The translations under genes were made by a program, and so were the position numbers. A stretch of DNA of 20,919 bases from Coxiellaceae bacterium UBA6002 (GTDB taxonomy: Bacteria; Pseudomonadota; Gammaproteobacteria; UBA6002). A model generated the notes under the pieces. That model made no database searches, was not told the origin of the DNA, and saw only the letters and a program-made list of their open reading frames with translations. This document shows positions 1 to 7,418 of this stretch, one piece after another; position 1 is the stretch's first letter, and each line of letters begins with the position of its first letter. The stretch spans positions 1 to 20,919 of the forward strand of contig DJAM01000081.1 in NCBI GenBank assembly GCA_002429595.1, given 5' to 3'.

Positions 1-150
1 ACTAAAACGGGGGCAGACCAGTTTCCCCAGATTTCCAATTTAAAAAACTTACATGGGTTAATATTAGATGTCGTTAGCTGCGAGACCTTGAGTGAACTTG
101 ATCTTCTGGTCTTTTATGCATCGCAATGGACATGGGTCAAAGTGATTTAA
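1..150 (+). CDS. Partial ORF entering from the left edge, unknown product
   Basis: An open frame runs from the first base to a TAA at 148-150 and would encode 49 residues ending in WTWVKVI. No start codon is visible because the window cuts it. I recognise no family. It lies in a stretch of decayed genes, so it may itself be a relic or a chance frame. Codon use is not obviously aberrant. The only support is that it is open to the edge. Confidence 0.2.
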   Translation, partial: TKTGADQFPQISNLKNLHGLILDVVSCETLSELDLLVFYASQWTWVKVI

Positions 151-321
151 GTATCCTGATGCTTTTGCTGGTTTATGCTAAAGATCCAGAAAAATGATGA
201 CAGTAAACTTAGAATATTCAGCATTAACGCTAATGGCATTTGATTTACTTCATGCAGAGTTGCCATGATCAAGCTGGCCAAGGCTGCGGTGATAATCTGA
301 AAGCAACCATATAATGCACTT

Positions 322-386
322 GCTAAAGCTCTGGGGGTCAGGCTTGCTATTTAGCCAAATATCAAGCCTGACCCAGGCTCTAAACT
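322..386. repeat. Long palindromic hairpin repeat (GGGTCAGGCTTG arms)
   Basis: Two perfect 12-base arms, GGGTCAGGCTTG at 335-346 and CAAGCCTGACCC at 363-374, enclose a second 5-bp stem (TATTT/AAATA) and a 4-base loop. Imperfect complementarity continues outward to about 322 and 386. It lies in noncoding DNA. It resembles a nonautonomous palindromic or REP-like element more than a terminator, because no T-run follows on either strand. A 65-residue minus-strand frame across it is an artefact of the palindrome. Confidence 0.6.
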
Positions 387-437
387 TTGCAATTTCACAA
401 ACAACTTCATTAGTTATATCGGTTTTGGGACAAGTAC

Positions 438-554
438 CGCCTGGCAATTGGTCATGGATCAGAAGCTAACATCCCCTTAAGACGCGCTGTGATAGGTGGT
501 CAGTTGATGTCTACGCTACTCACTTTTGTATGTAGTGCCAGTATCGATGTTTAG
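438..554 (+). pseudogene. C-terminal relic of an RND-type efflux permease
   Basis: The frame ending at TAG 552-554 reads LAIGHGSE, then PLRRAVIGGQLMSTLLT. This resembles the last conserved segment of RND inner-membrane pumps (AcrB/CzcA/MdtB type), which usually reads G-x-G-(S/A)-E-x-R-R-P-L-x-x-A-V-I-G-G-L-x-x-S-T-L-L-T. Only about 30 residues survive, the following transmembrane segment is lost, and nothing upstream continues the gene, so this is a fragment. The assignment rests on a short motif and is tentative. Confidence 0.45.
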
Positions 555-766
555 TAAAGCATAGACAAAGGACCAATAGCAATTATCTTGTATTGGATAT
601 TAAAAAATCAAAAGAGAAGGCTCAAAATTGAGCTCATATGCTATGATAGTGTCCAAAAACTTTTTTTTAGAAGAAAAACTTGCAAAATATGATCGAATTA
701 TTCATTCTTCTTAAATTCGTTTGCAATGTTATGGGGAGTTAAGGATTGCCCAAAATGGCACCGTTA

Positions 767-796
767 TTGATCAGAAAATATTCTACAAATTATAAT
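767..796 (+). promoter_or_regulatory. Probable sigma-70 promoter of the universal stress protein gene
   Basis: TTGATC at 767-772 and a perfect TATAAT at 791-796 are separated by 18 bases. Transcription would begin near 803, leaving a leader of about 100 bases before the start codon at 906. The leader shows no obvious strong hairpin. The noncoding stretch from 555 to 766 contains nothing else I can support. Confidence 0.5.
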
Positions 797-905
797 ATTA
801 TTTAATATAGTTTCTTTTTTGTACGGGAATTACATTAGTTTAATTTTTGAAACATATTACAAGTTTATAGATTCTTGGGAGGAACAGAGAGAAAGGAGAA
901 ATGAT

Positions 906-1367
906 ATGTACAAAAGGATTCTTGTAGCAATTGATGATAGCAATACATCGTTGCAAGCCTTACAAGAAGCTATTACGTTTAGCAAAGAGCTTCGAGCAAA
1001 ATTACGTATTATTTATGTTGTAGATGAGTTTTATGTTGATTATATAGGGCTAGGTATTGATTATGAGCAACTTGAAGCCTCATTTAAAGAATACGGCCAG
1101 AAGGTTTTAAATAATATGGAAGCAATTGCTCGTCAAGCAAACGTTGATTTTGATACTCAATTGATTGAAATTAAAACATCTGGCGATCGAATATCAGAAA
1201 AAATCACTGAAGCAGCAAAAACATGGTCTGCTGATTTAATTGTGATAGGAACACATGGACGTCGAGGTTTTCATCATTTTTTATTGGGCAGCGTGGCAGA
1301 AGGAGTAATTCGTATTGCACCTGTGCCAGTGCTGCTGATCCATGACAAACAAGTTAGTCATGGATAG
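906..1367 (+). CDS. Universal stress protein (UspA family)
   Basis: The product is a cytoplasmic single-domain Usp protein of 153 residues, the usual family size. It opens with MYKRILVAIDDS, the first strand with its nucleotide-contacting Asp. It ends with the ATP-binding signature G-x2-G-x9-G-S, visible as GTHGRRGFHHFLLGS, followed by the last strand VPVLLI. Usp proteins bind ATP and act in tolerance to starvation, oxidative or respiratory stress; the exact role here is unknown. The frame is open from 819, but ATG 906 is preferred because AAGGAG lies 7 bases upstream at 893-898 and the protein then begins at the conserved strand. A sulfite-exporter-like gene follows 81 bases downstream on the same strand, so the two may be co-transcribed. 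Confidence 0.93.
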   Translation: MYKRILVAIDDSNTSLQALQEAITFSKELRAKLRIIYVVDEFYVDYIGLGIDYEQLEASFKEYGQKVLNNMEAIARQANVDFDTQLIEIKTSGDRISEKITEAAKTWSADLIVIGTHGRRGFHHFLLGSVAEGVIRIAPVPVLLIHDKQVSHG

Positions 1368-1388
1368 AGTACATTATTCTTTCTTTTT

Positions 1389-1425
1389 AATCATGAGTGA
1401 AGATTCATTCCATGTCATGATTTTA
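1389..1425 (+). terminator. Weak hairpin downstream of the usp gene
   Basis: AATCATGA (1389-1396) and TCATGATT (1415-1422) can pair across an 18-base loop, and TTTT starts at 1421. The loop is long and the stem AT-rich, so it may be only a partial terminator or an mRNA-stabilising hairpin between the usp and permease genes. Confidence 0.25.
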
Positions 1426-1448
1426 CTTGAATTATAAAGGGAGAAATA

Positions 1449-2291
1449 TTGTTGACTATTCTAACATTTTCAATAATTTTGTTCATTGTTGCTTATTCAG
1501 CCGGTTTAGTTGGTGCATTAACAGGCTTGGGCGGTGGCGTTGTCTTGATTCCCATATTGGTATTGCTATTCCATGTCAATATCCATTATGCGATGGGAGC
1601 TTCTCTGATTTCAGTCATTGCGACTTCATCTGGTACAGCAATAGCCTATCTGCGAGAGGGATTTACGAATATCCGAATAGGCATGTTCTTAGAGATGGGA
1701 GCAGTCATCGGGGCACTTGTTGGCGCCGCATTAGTGGCCCAAATTTCTCCAGGAATTATCGCAATAATTTTTGGATTTGTATTATTTTTTTCGTCTTATT
1801 TAACATGGAAGCACAAAGAAAGAGCTGATGTGAGTTCAATACCTTCTCATCCATGGGCCGATTTTTTAAAATTGAACGATAGCTACTCTGTTACCGATAA
1901 AAATATATCTTATAATGTGCAAAATGTACCTTTAGCACTTGCCATCCTCACAATAGCTGGAGGATTATCTGGCTTGCTAGGAATCGGAGCTGGCGCTTTA
2001 AAAGTTCTAGCTATGGATCAAGCTATGCAACTGCCTTATAAAGTCGCAACGACCACAAGTAATTTCATTATTGGGATTACTGCGGCGGTAAGTGCTGGAG
2101 TTTACTTTGCTCATGGTTATATTGATCCTAGATTAACATTTCCTGTTATGGTAGGGGTTTTGTTAGGTGCATTTACAGGAGCAAGGATTTTAGCAAAAAT
2201 TCGCAACAGACATTTGCGGATGATATTTAGCATTGTCATTTTTGCATTAGCTCTTGAAATGATTTATAAGGGATTAACTGGAAATCTATAG
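1449..2291 (+). CDS. TauE/SafE-family membrane permease
   Basis: This 280-residue inner-membrane protein has about eight hydrophobic segments arranged as the two repeated halves of the TauE/SafE family. Each half carries the glycine-rich signature, AGLVGALTGLGGGVVLIP near residues 17-34 and AGGLSGLLGIGAGALKV near 170-186. A hydrophilic loop with a WADFLKL segment separates them. The family exports sulfite, sulfoacetate or other sulfur anions; the substrate here cannot be read from sequence. Translation should start at TTG 1449, because AAAGGGAG at 1436-1443 lies 5 bases upstream and no ATG fits. The next gene begins 2 bases after the stop and encodes DUF1634, a recurrent partner of such permeases. 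Confidence 0.88.
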   Translation: MLTILTFSIILFIVAYSAGLVGALTGLGGGVVLIPILVLLFHVNIHYAMGASLISVIATSSGTAIAYLREGFTNIRIGMFLEMGAVIGALVGAALVAQISPGIIAIIFGFVLFFSSYLTWKHKERADVSSIPSHPWADFLKLNDSYSVTDKNISYNVQNVPLALAILTIAGGLSGLLGIGAGALKVLAMDQAMQLPYKVATTTSNFIIGITAAVSAGVYFAHGYIDPRLTFPVMVGVLLGAFTGARILAKIRNRHLRMIFSIVIFALALEMIYKGLTGNL

Positions 2292-2293
2292 AT

Positions 2294-2644
2294 ATGGAAC
2301 GCATAGAGTTAGCAATTGGGCGACTACTTTTAATTGGTGTATTAGTTTCTTTTAGCTTTGTATTTCTAGGAGGTTGTTTCTACCTATCAAAGCATGGCAC
2401 TGAAATTGTTCATTATCAATCGTTCCATGGTGAACCCCTTGTATACAAATCTGTAATTGGAATTTTTAAAGATGCGATAACTCTTTCATCACTAGGTATT
2501 ATTCAACTGGGTCTGTTAACTTTAGTTATAATCCAGATATTACGAGTAGCGTTGACAACATACCTATTCATTAAATCTCGTGACAAGATATTTGTTTGCA
2601 TTAGCTTATTTATCTTGTCTGTACTAATTTTTAGTTTGTTTTGA
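2294..2644 (+). CDS. DUF1634 membrane protein, partner of the TauE/SafE permease
   Basis: The product has 116 residues and three predicted transmembrane helices (about 10-32, 60-85 and 95-115). A periplasmic stretch after the first helix contains YQSFHGEPLVYKS, the typical DUF1634 core, and the remainder I-I-Q-L-G-L-L-x-L-V-I-x-x-x-L-R-V-A also fits the family. DUF1634 proteins are usually encoded directly after a TauE/SafE permease and may be an accessory subunit, but their biochemical role is unknown. Only two bases separate the ATG from the permease stop, which implies translational coupling. No clear terminator follows. Confidence 0.85.
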   Translation: MERIELAIGRLLLIGVLVSFSFVFLGGCFYLSKHGTEIVHYQSFHGEPLVYKSVIGIFKDAITLSSLGIIQLGLLTLVIIQILRVALTTYLFIKSRDKIFVCISLFILSVLIFSLF

Positions 2645-2681
2645 CAATTTTAAATACTTAAATTAACTTGAGCTCAGTAAC

Positions 2682-3195
2682 ATGATAAACCAGTTTAATA
2701 AAATCAAAACCGAGCTCATTGATCGAGTAGATCCTGATTATGCTAATTTTAAACAAGCTATTCGAACTGCCCTGGAGATGGCCAAAGACTTATAAAAAGG
2801 GTAATTGGCACACCTGGTGATGTTGTTGAAATAATTGTTTAATCATTAATGGGCGTCAAGCAGCCTATACAGACAATCGTGCTCCACTACGCTATAATCT
2901 ACCAACAGATGAACAACCCTTTGCAGTATTCGCAACAGAATTTTTAGATCATAAGTATCATCCTGTCATGGGGTTACCGCCACAACCCGCGTTACGCACC
3001 TTTGGTCCTATTAAAGTTCCCGAGGGACAGTTTTTAATGCTAGGGGATAATAGAGATAATAGTGGCGATTACCGTTATTTTGGTTTCGTTCCACGAGAAC
3101 GCATAATTGGTAAGGCTGAGGGAGTTATTCTATCCTGGGACAAAGAAGATTACTATAAACCAAGATTTGGAAGATTTTTTCAGAAGTTAATTTAG
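2682..3195 (+). pseudogene. Signal peptidase I (S26), frameshifted and N-terminally truncated
   Basis: The remnant reads through three frames. ATG 2682 gives 37 residues ending MAKDL and a stop at 2793-2795. An overlapping frame gives LIKRVIGTPGDVVE, the S26 box with the catalytic Lys, to about 2835. A third frame gives LIINGRQAAYTDN onward and finishes with MLGDNRDNSGDYRYFG, the GDNRDNS box, and ends at 3195. Frameshifts therefore lie near 2793 and near 2833. The membrane anchor and the S-M-x-P-T serine box are missing, so no active peptidase can be made. The last intact stretch (2968-3195, 75 residues) could be translated alone but lacks both catalytic residues. The family normally cleaves signal peptides at the inner membrane. 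Confidence 0.8.
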
Positions 3196-3245
3196 ATAAA
3201 ATGACTCTGCAATCAAATATCTGTCGGTAAAGGTAAAATACCAGA

Positions 3246-3833
3246 CTATACCTTTTTCTTCGCTATCCACACCAAATGTTGTGGCTGATCATTTTCTCGT
3301 AATAGAATTTTAAACCCATTCTCTTTGAGGTATTTCTCATAGATCACAGGTGCAAGACTATAAAAGCTTAATGGGTGATTTAGCATATCACTGCTAGTGT
3401 CATCATATTCCTCATCGCCAGTGGTGAATTCCAAAATACCACCCGTTCTAAGCCAGCTTGCAAACCTAAGAATCATTCCTTCATGATCTGATTTCGGCAC
3501 ATGAAAGAGACTCCACCATTCAAGGATCCCATCATATTGCTGTTGTAGCGAAATGGTCCTCATATCGCCTAGCATCGTTTTCATCTTAGGACATTTAATC
3601 TTCGCTATTTTTAACAATTCTTTTGAAGCATCAATTCCGGTGACTTCTAATCCATTGCTGATTAAATAATTTGCAATAGGATGACCCGACCCGCATCCTA
3701 CATCCAAAATATGTGCTCCTGGAGATAATTCCTTGATGAATAAATCCAGGTATTTTTTCTCCCTATAAAATTCATCTCGCATTTCCGCAAAGCCGGAAGC
3801 AATATCATCATAATTATTATCGGAACTACACAT
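3246..3833 (-). CDS. Class I SAM-dependent methyltransferase
   Basis: The 195-residue protein has a Rossmann-fold methyltransferase domain. NYDDIASGFAEMR near the N-terminus is the usual entry helix. Motif I is HILDVGCGSG at about 41-50, and the acidic end of strand 2 is VTGIDAS with Asp68. A post-I region around LGDMRTI and a motif IV-like ILEWWSLFHVP follow. The absence of an RNA- or DNA-binding domain suggests a small-molecule substrate, which is not identifiable. The ATG at 3833 is kept although the upstream Shine-Dalgarno (GGGTAG) is only fair; an internal Met at residue 18 is less likely because it would remove the conserved entry helix. It runs in the same direction as the regulator gene upstream but is separated by about 390 bases and a hairpin. 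Confidence 0.85.
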   Translation of the reverse strand: MCSSDNNYDDIASGFAEMRDEFYREKKYLDLFIKELSPGAHILDVGCGSGHPIANYLISNGLEVTGIDASKELLKIAKIKCPKMKTMLGDMRTISLQQQYDGILEWWSLFHVPKSDHEGMILRFASWLRTGGILEFTTGDEEYDDTSSDMLNHPLSFYSLAPVIYEKYLKENGFKILLRENDQPQHLVWIAKKKV

Positions 3834-4181
3834 TATTTTCTACCCAGAATATATCATTCATTTACTGTAAAAACGTTATGCTCAGCAACGTTTCTTATTT
3901 GATTTTTTGTCGTTATCCGAACTTTGCATTAGATTGATCTTATGGTGCTTTACCTCAACTACATGACGAGAGCTTGGATTTAAAAAGCACTGCAATTCTT
4001 GAAGAGCATTGCCCAAAATGCCTCCTTCAGGTTTTTTATGCCGATAATACAGCAAACCTTTTTGCCCCAACCATAAACAAAACCTATGCACTATATATAA
4101 TAACAAAGGCTGATTGTTACAATCATCACTACCATCTTTCTACCTTTCCATTAGTATCGAGAAAACTAAACATCCACAGCA
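3834..4181. other. Noncoding stretch without recognisable features
   Basis: This stretch of about 350 bases lies between the methyltransferase gene and the hairpin after the regulator. Open frames of 72-74 residues exist on both strands, but they overlap each other, lack good ribosome binding sites and resemble nothing known to me. I see no repeat or RNA gene. Confidence 0.4.
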
Positions 4182-4214
4182 AAATAATTTAGCTCCTACA
4201 ATATGCAGGAGCTA
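4182..4214 (-). terminator. Rho-independent terminator of the MerR-type gene
   Basis: TAGCTCCT (4190-4197) and AGGAGCTA (4207-4214) form a perfect 8-bp stem with a 9-base loop, 9 bases beyond the stop codon of the minus-strand regulator. Read on the minus strand, the hairpin is followed by AAATTATTTT, a moderately T-rich tail. Confidence 0.65.
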
Positions 4215-4222
4215 CAAAAACA

Positions 4223-5266
4223 TTACTGGGCATGCACCTCTAATGCTCTGCTAATCCAACTGGCTGCTTCAGGGTTGAACAATAGTTTAATATGAAACTG
4301 TTTAACCATCTCCTGAGGAGCAGGCATTATTGTGAGGTCCTTTAACTCATGCTGCTGCCTGGCAAGTTCTTGCCAAATCATAATACCTGTCATCATTGAT
4401 CTTGAACCGACCGACATGAAATCATCTGTCAAGCCTGTCCATTCTCTAGCGATCTTTTTTCCTATTTCGCCTTCAGGATCAGAGCTTAAATGATCAATGA
4501 TAGAAGTATACAAAGTATCCCAACGTTTTAACCAATACGAAAGCGTGGCACGACATAACCATAATGTTCCTTCTAGCCTTACCTCAAAATGGGTTAACGT
4601 GCCAGATTTTATACTCTCCAGAAGACTGGAGCTTAATTTCACTTGTTGCGTAAATAAAGCTTTCATTTTTTTGGCAAGGTTATGCATAAATGCAGCAACC
4701 TTCTCTCCTTCAGCGCCCTCGGGATCACCTAATTCTTTATTATTTAATTGTTCAATGATTTTGTCCCTGGCCATAAATTCTTCGGGAAACTGCTCATAAA
4801 GAAATAAGTAATCCTCAAATTGTGATTCAGTTAAGGCCTCCCCTGCCCATGTTTTCTTTAATTTGTCTCTTAATGCTTCTGACATATGATACCCCTTAAT
4901 TAATGTGATTAGGTCTTTCCAATTAGGAGCCTCAGTTGGCGAGATACCATTTAGAATTTCTCCAAGCGCATCGGTCACTTGTTGCAAATGAGCCGCTTGC
5001 CTTTTAAGCACTTGCTGCTGTGCTTGGAGATGAGCATAGATGTTTTGGCTTTTTTGGAGTATCGCCTTAATGGTTTTTAAGTTAAATCCGAAATATTTCA
5101 AGGCAATAATTTGCTGCAATGTCGCCAAATCGTACTCTGTATAATAACGATATCCATTAGATGAACGATAAGACGGCTTTAATAGGCCAATTTTATCGTA
5201 ATGCCTTAGCATACGAATGGAGATATTCGTCATATCACTGATTTCTTTGATGCGCCACTCTGTCAT
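4223..5266 (-). CDS. MerR-family transcriptional regulator with large effector domain
   Basis: The 347-residue protein has a MerR winged helix at residues 1-70 (EWRIKEISDMTNISIRMLRHYDKIGLL, then NGYRYYTEYDL). A dimerising coiled coil covers about 75-105 (AHLQAQQQVLKRQAAHLQQV). A helical C-terminal region of about 240 residues is far larger than in metal-sensing MerR proteins. That region contains KGYHMSEALRDKL and later E-F-M-A-R segments reminiscent of the TipAS-type ligand-binding fold, suggesting a small-molecule or drug sensor. No cysteine pair for metals is evident. Such regulators bind a spacer in a promoter and untwist it. The start has an acceptable AAGGAG-like site just upstream (GAAAGGAGCC). 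The next gene on the minus side is far away, so its target may be its own promoter or the diverging resistance-like genes from 5856 onward. Confidence 0.88.
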   Translation of the reverse strand: MTEWRIKEISDMTNISIRMLRHYDKIGLLKPSYRSSNGYRYYTEYDLATLQQIIALKYFGFNLKTIKAILQKSQNIYAHLQAQQQVLKRQAAHLQQVTDALGEILNGISPTEAPNWKDLITLIKGYHMSEALRDKLKKTWAGEALTESQFEDYLFLYEQFPEEFMARDKIIEQLNNKELGDPEGAEGEKVAAFMHNLAKKMKALFTQQVKLSSSLLESIKSGTLTHFEVRLEGTLWLCRATLSYWLKRWDTLYTSIIDHLSSDPEGEIGKKIAREWTGLTDDFMSVGSRSMMTGIMIWQELARQQHELKDLTIMPAPQEMVKQFHIKLLFNPEAASWISRALEVHAQ

Positions 5267-5361
5267 TTCAGGCTCCTTTCGATAATGAGAATAGGGGATG
5301 ACATCGTGTCAGGGTCAATAGGGAAAATGAATATTTTATTGAAAGAAGAAAAAATTAGGCT

Positions 5362-5661
5362 TTATTTAGTGACAGCCCTTACTTCGTGTAAATAGTTAAC
5401 CACATTCTTATACTCAGTTTGGTTGAATGAAAAACCATAGTGCTTGGCAACGCTTGAAGCGATCTTATTAAAAATAATACACATTTTGAATAATGCCTGC
5501 CACATATTCTCATAATCGGCATCGGTATAAGTCTTCTTAAATTCATTCCACAGTTCTGGTTCGAGGCATTCTTGAAGATTGATAATCCAACGGTCTTTGC
5601 AATATTTCCTATCGTAAGAGTCGGTTGGTCTATATGCTCGTAAATGTAATGTATACTTTAA
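5362..5661 (-). pseudogene. C-terminal relic of an aminoglycoside 6-adenylyltransferase-like gene
   Basis: On the minus strand the frame ending at 5362-5364 (TAA) reads PELWNEFKKTYTDADYENMW, then QALFKMC, VAKHYGF and VVNYLHEVRA. This matches the C-terminal helical part of the streptomycin adenylyltransferase family (ANT(6)/AadE), where the equivalent text is E-L-W-x-E-L-L-x-T-Y-x-(D/N)-x-x-Y-E-x-(I/M)-W-x-A-L-F-x-M-C and V-A-x-H-F-G-F. About 90 of roughly 290 residues remain. The nucleotidyltransferase half with its G-S and D-x-D residues is missing, and an in-frame TGA closes the frame at 5662-5664. It cannot be functional. The gene lies between the MerR-type regulator and the kinase-GNAT gene. 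Confidence 0.72.
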
Positions 5662-5855
5662 TCAGTAGGCTTTGTTGATGATTTTTCATGGGCTCATTCT
5701 CATTTAAAGCTAAATGGTAATCCAGTATAACGAATAAATCTGTGCAGAAACGCTCATAAAAGTCTAAGATCAAACAAATAATCAGCTAAAATGGCACAAT
5801 CGATAGAGCATGTCAGACCGACAAGGCATTGACAGCTATTTAAGAGGAAGTTTTT
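5662..5855. other. Intergenic stretch upstream of the kinase-GNAT gene
   Basis: No intact gene is visible. A minus-strand open frame of about 50 residues containing FYERFCTDLFVILDYHLAL crosses it, but I cannot assign it and it has no usable start, so it may be more of the decayed DNA around the ANT(6) relic. AGAGGAAG at 5843-5850 is the ribosome binding site for the gene that starts at 5856. I cannot point to a convincing promoter. Confidence 0.3.
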
Positions 5856-6866
5856 ATGAGGTTATATTTCATAGGTGGCGCCAGCGGTAGTGGCAAAACA
5901 GCAGTATTGCCGTATTTAAAAGAACTTTTGGGAGATAATATCGCCATTTATGATTTTGACGAAATTGGTGTACCCGAAGATGCTAATAAAAAATGGCGAC
6001 AAGAATCCACAGAAAAATGGCTGCAAAGATTATTAAGCGAGGGCAAAGACGCCTGCTTGCTTGGTCAGATTGTTTTAGGCGAATTACTAGCGTGCCCTTC
6101 TGCTAAGCAAATAGGTAAAATGAACTTCTGCCTTTTAGATGTAAGTGATTTTGAAAGAATCCAAAGACTCAAAAAACGTAACACATATGACATCGATCAA
6201 AACATGTTGAATTGGTCATCTTGGCTTAGAATGCATCATCAAGATCCTCAGTGGGTGCAGCATGTTCTGAAAGAAAATTGTTGGGATGGTTTGTCTTTTA
6301 GTGCCTGGGATGATCTTGTAAATTGGAATAACACAGCAAATGTCAAGATTATAGACACTACTGCATCGAGTTTAAATGAAGTGGCAACAAATGTGGCTAA
6401 ATGGATCCACGAAAAAGACAACCAGAACGGAGAGCCAATACCAAATACCAACTATAGGTTATATAAAAACCTTAAAAACACTTTCGAGATTATTGATGCA
6501 AAACTGTATGCCTACAATAAACAATGCGTGCCAGCGACTCAAAAACCAGAAGCCATCGATATACACTACATTACCAAAGAAAATGACACCATCATTGGCG
6601 GTATTAGCGCAGATGTGTACACTTGGAAGATCATGTATATCGAATTGTTATTTGTTGATGAGGCGCATCGAAATAAATCCCTGGCAAGTTATTTATTGCA
6701 GCGGGTTGAGAAAGAAGCAAAGGCCATTGGGGTGAAGTTGGTGCATACAGACACGTATGAATTTCAGGCTAAAGACTTTTACTTAAAACATGGATACGAG
6801 ATATTTGGTGTTTTAGACGACTGCCCTGAGGGTTATAAACGATATTATTTAAAGAAGGTATTGTAA
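5856..6866 (+). CDS. P-loop kinase domain fused to a GNAT acetyltransferase
   Basis: The 336-residue protein has two parts. Residues 1-185 form a P-loop NTPase of the small-kinase type: strand RLYFIGGASGSGKT with Walker A at 8-15, then IAIYDFDEIG with acidic residues at the end of the second strand, and a helical lid. Residues about 195-336 form a GNAT domain with the acetyl-CoA-binding loop LLFVDEAHRNKSLASYLL and the closing FYLKHGYEIFG. The loop departs from the R-x-x-G-x-G/A consensus, reading RNKSLA, so a Ser replaces the first Gly. The substrate is unknown; kinase and GNAT domains both modify antibiotics, nucleosides and amino acids. The start is supported by AGAGGAAG 5 bases upstream. 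The next gene, another GNAT, starts directly after the stop, so the two form an operon. Confidence 0.82.
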   Translation: MRLYFIGGASGSGKTAVLPYLKELLGDNIAIYDFDEIGVPEDANKKWRQESTEKWLQRLLSEGKDACLLGQIVLGELLACPSAKQIGKMNFCLLDVSDFERIQRLKKRNTYDIDQNMLNWSSWLRMHHQDPQWVQHVLKENCWDGLSFSAWDDLVNWNNTANVKIIDTTASSLNEVATNVAKWIHEKDNQNGEPIPNTNYRLYKNLKNTFEIIDAKLYAYNKQCVPATQKPEAIDIHYITKENDTIIGGISADVYTWKIMYIELLFVDEAHRNKSLASYLLQRVEKEAKAIGVKLVHTDTYEFQAKDFYLKHGYEIFGVLDDCPEGYKRYYLKKVL

Positions 6867-7307
6867 ATGAGTTTGGATGTTGTATTTAAAATTATTGAAC
6901 ATGGAACAGCTGAATACAAAAGCGCAGTTTCATTGAGAGAGCGCATACTGCGTGCACCATTTGGTTTGAGCTTTTCTGAAGCGGAGTTATTAGCAGAAAA
7001 ATCGCATATCCAAATTGTCGGGTTAAATGACACAGAAGTCATTGCAACAGCTGTTCTGCTCCCAGAAGGTCAGCATTGTAAAATGCAGCGCGTTGTTGTG
7101 AAAGAAGATCTAGTGAGCACCGGCATTGGCTCTAAAATGATGGCGTTCTGTGAAGATCTTGCTAAAAAGCATGGCTTCAAAACCATTTACTGCCATGCGC
7201 GTGATTCAGCAGTGAGCTTTTATCTTAAGAATGGGTATGTAGCAGAAGGCGATTATTTCAATGAAGATACCATCCCTCATTTAAAGATGAGAAAACAGCT
7301 TTGTTGA
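6867..7307 (+). CDS. GNAT-family N-acetyltransferase
   Basis: This is a stand-alone GNAT protein of 146 residues, the normal size for an ElaA-like enzyme. It has an N-terminal strand-helix with the arginine-rich LRERILRAPFGL, the central strand CKMQRVVVKEDL, the acetyl-CoA loop STGIGSKMM near 84-92, and the final strand FYLKNGYVAEGDYF. It acetylates an amine on an unknown acceptor. The ATG follows the kinase-GNAT stop codon without any intervening base, so translation is coupled to the upstream gene. No ribosome binding site of its own is evident apart from AAGAAGG near 6852. Confidence 0.88.
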   Translation: MSLDVVFKIIEHGTAEYKSAVSLRERILRAPFGLSFSEAELLAEKSHIQIVGLNDTEVIATAVLLPEGQHCKMQRVVVKEDLVSTGIGSKMMAFCEDLAKKHGFKTIYCHARDSAVSFYLKNGYVAEGDYFNEDTIPHLKMRKQLC

Positions 7308-7418
7308 AGTTTTGAATTAGAGGATCATTTGCGTACCAAGCCTTCATAAGCATTCAAATCCTCCTTTAGCTCAGCTCGCCATGCAAATGATAGAAAATGT
7401 ATCCTTAACGCAGTAACC

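Noticed and set aside
250..447. Minus-strand ORF of 65 residues
   Set aside because: It runs through the palindrome at 322-386, has no ribosome binding site and resembles no family; the open frame is a by-product of the repeat.
1427..1828. Plus-strand ORF of 133 residues overlapping the permease gene
   Set aside because: It is a shifted frame of the TauE/SafE gene, rich in Cys, His and Ser, and the true gene has a good start site and clear family motifs.
3882..4192. Two opposing ORFs of 72-74 residues between the methyltransferase and MerR-type genes
   Set aside because: They overlap each other on opposite strands, have no convincing start signals and no recognisable sequence.
5662..5810. 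Minus-strand frame containing FYERFCTDLFVILDYHLAL
   Set aside because: It reads like protein in part but has no start and no family I can name, and it is in a different frame from the ANT(6) relic, so it is only mentioned as possible decayed DNA.
7324..7391. Inverted words ATCATTTGC and GCAAATGAT between the GNAT and APH-like genes
   Set aside because: Nine-base arms spaced by 50 bases in AT-rich DNA can arise by chance, and no T-run or regulator site is associated.
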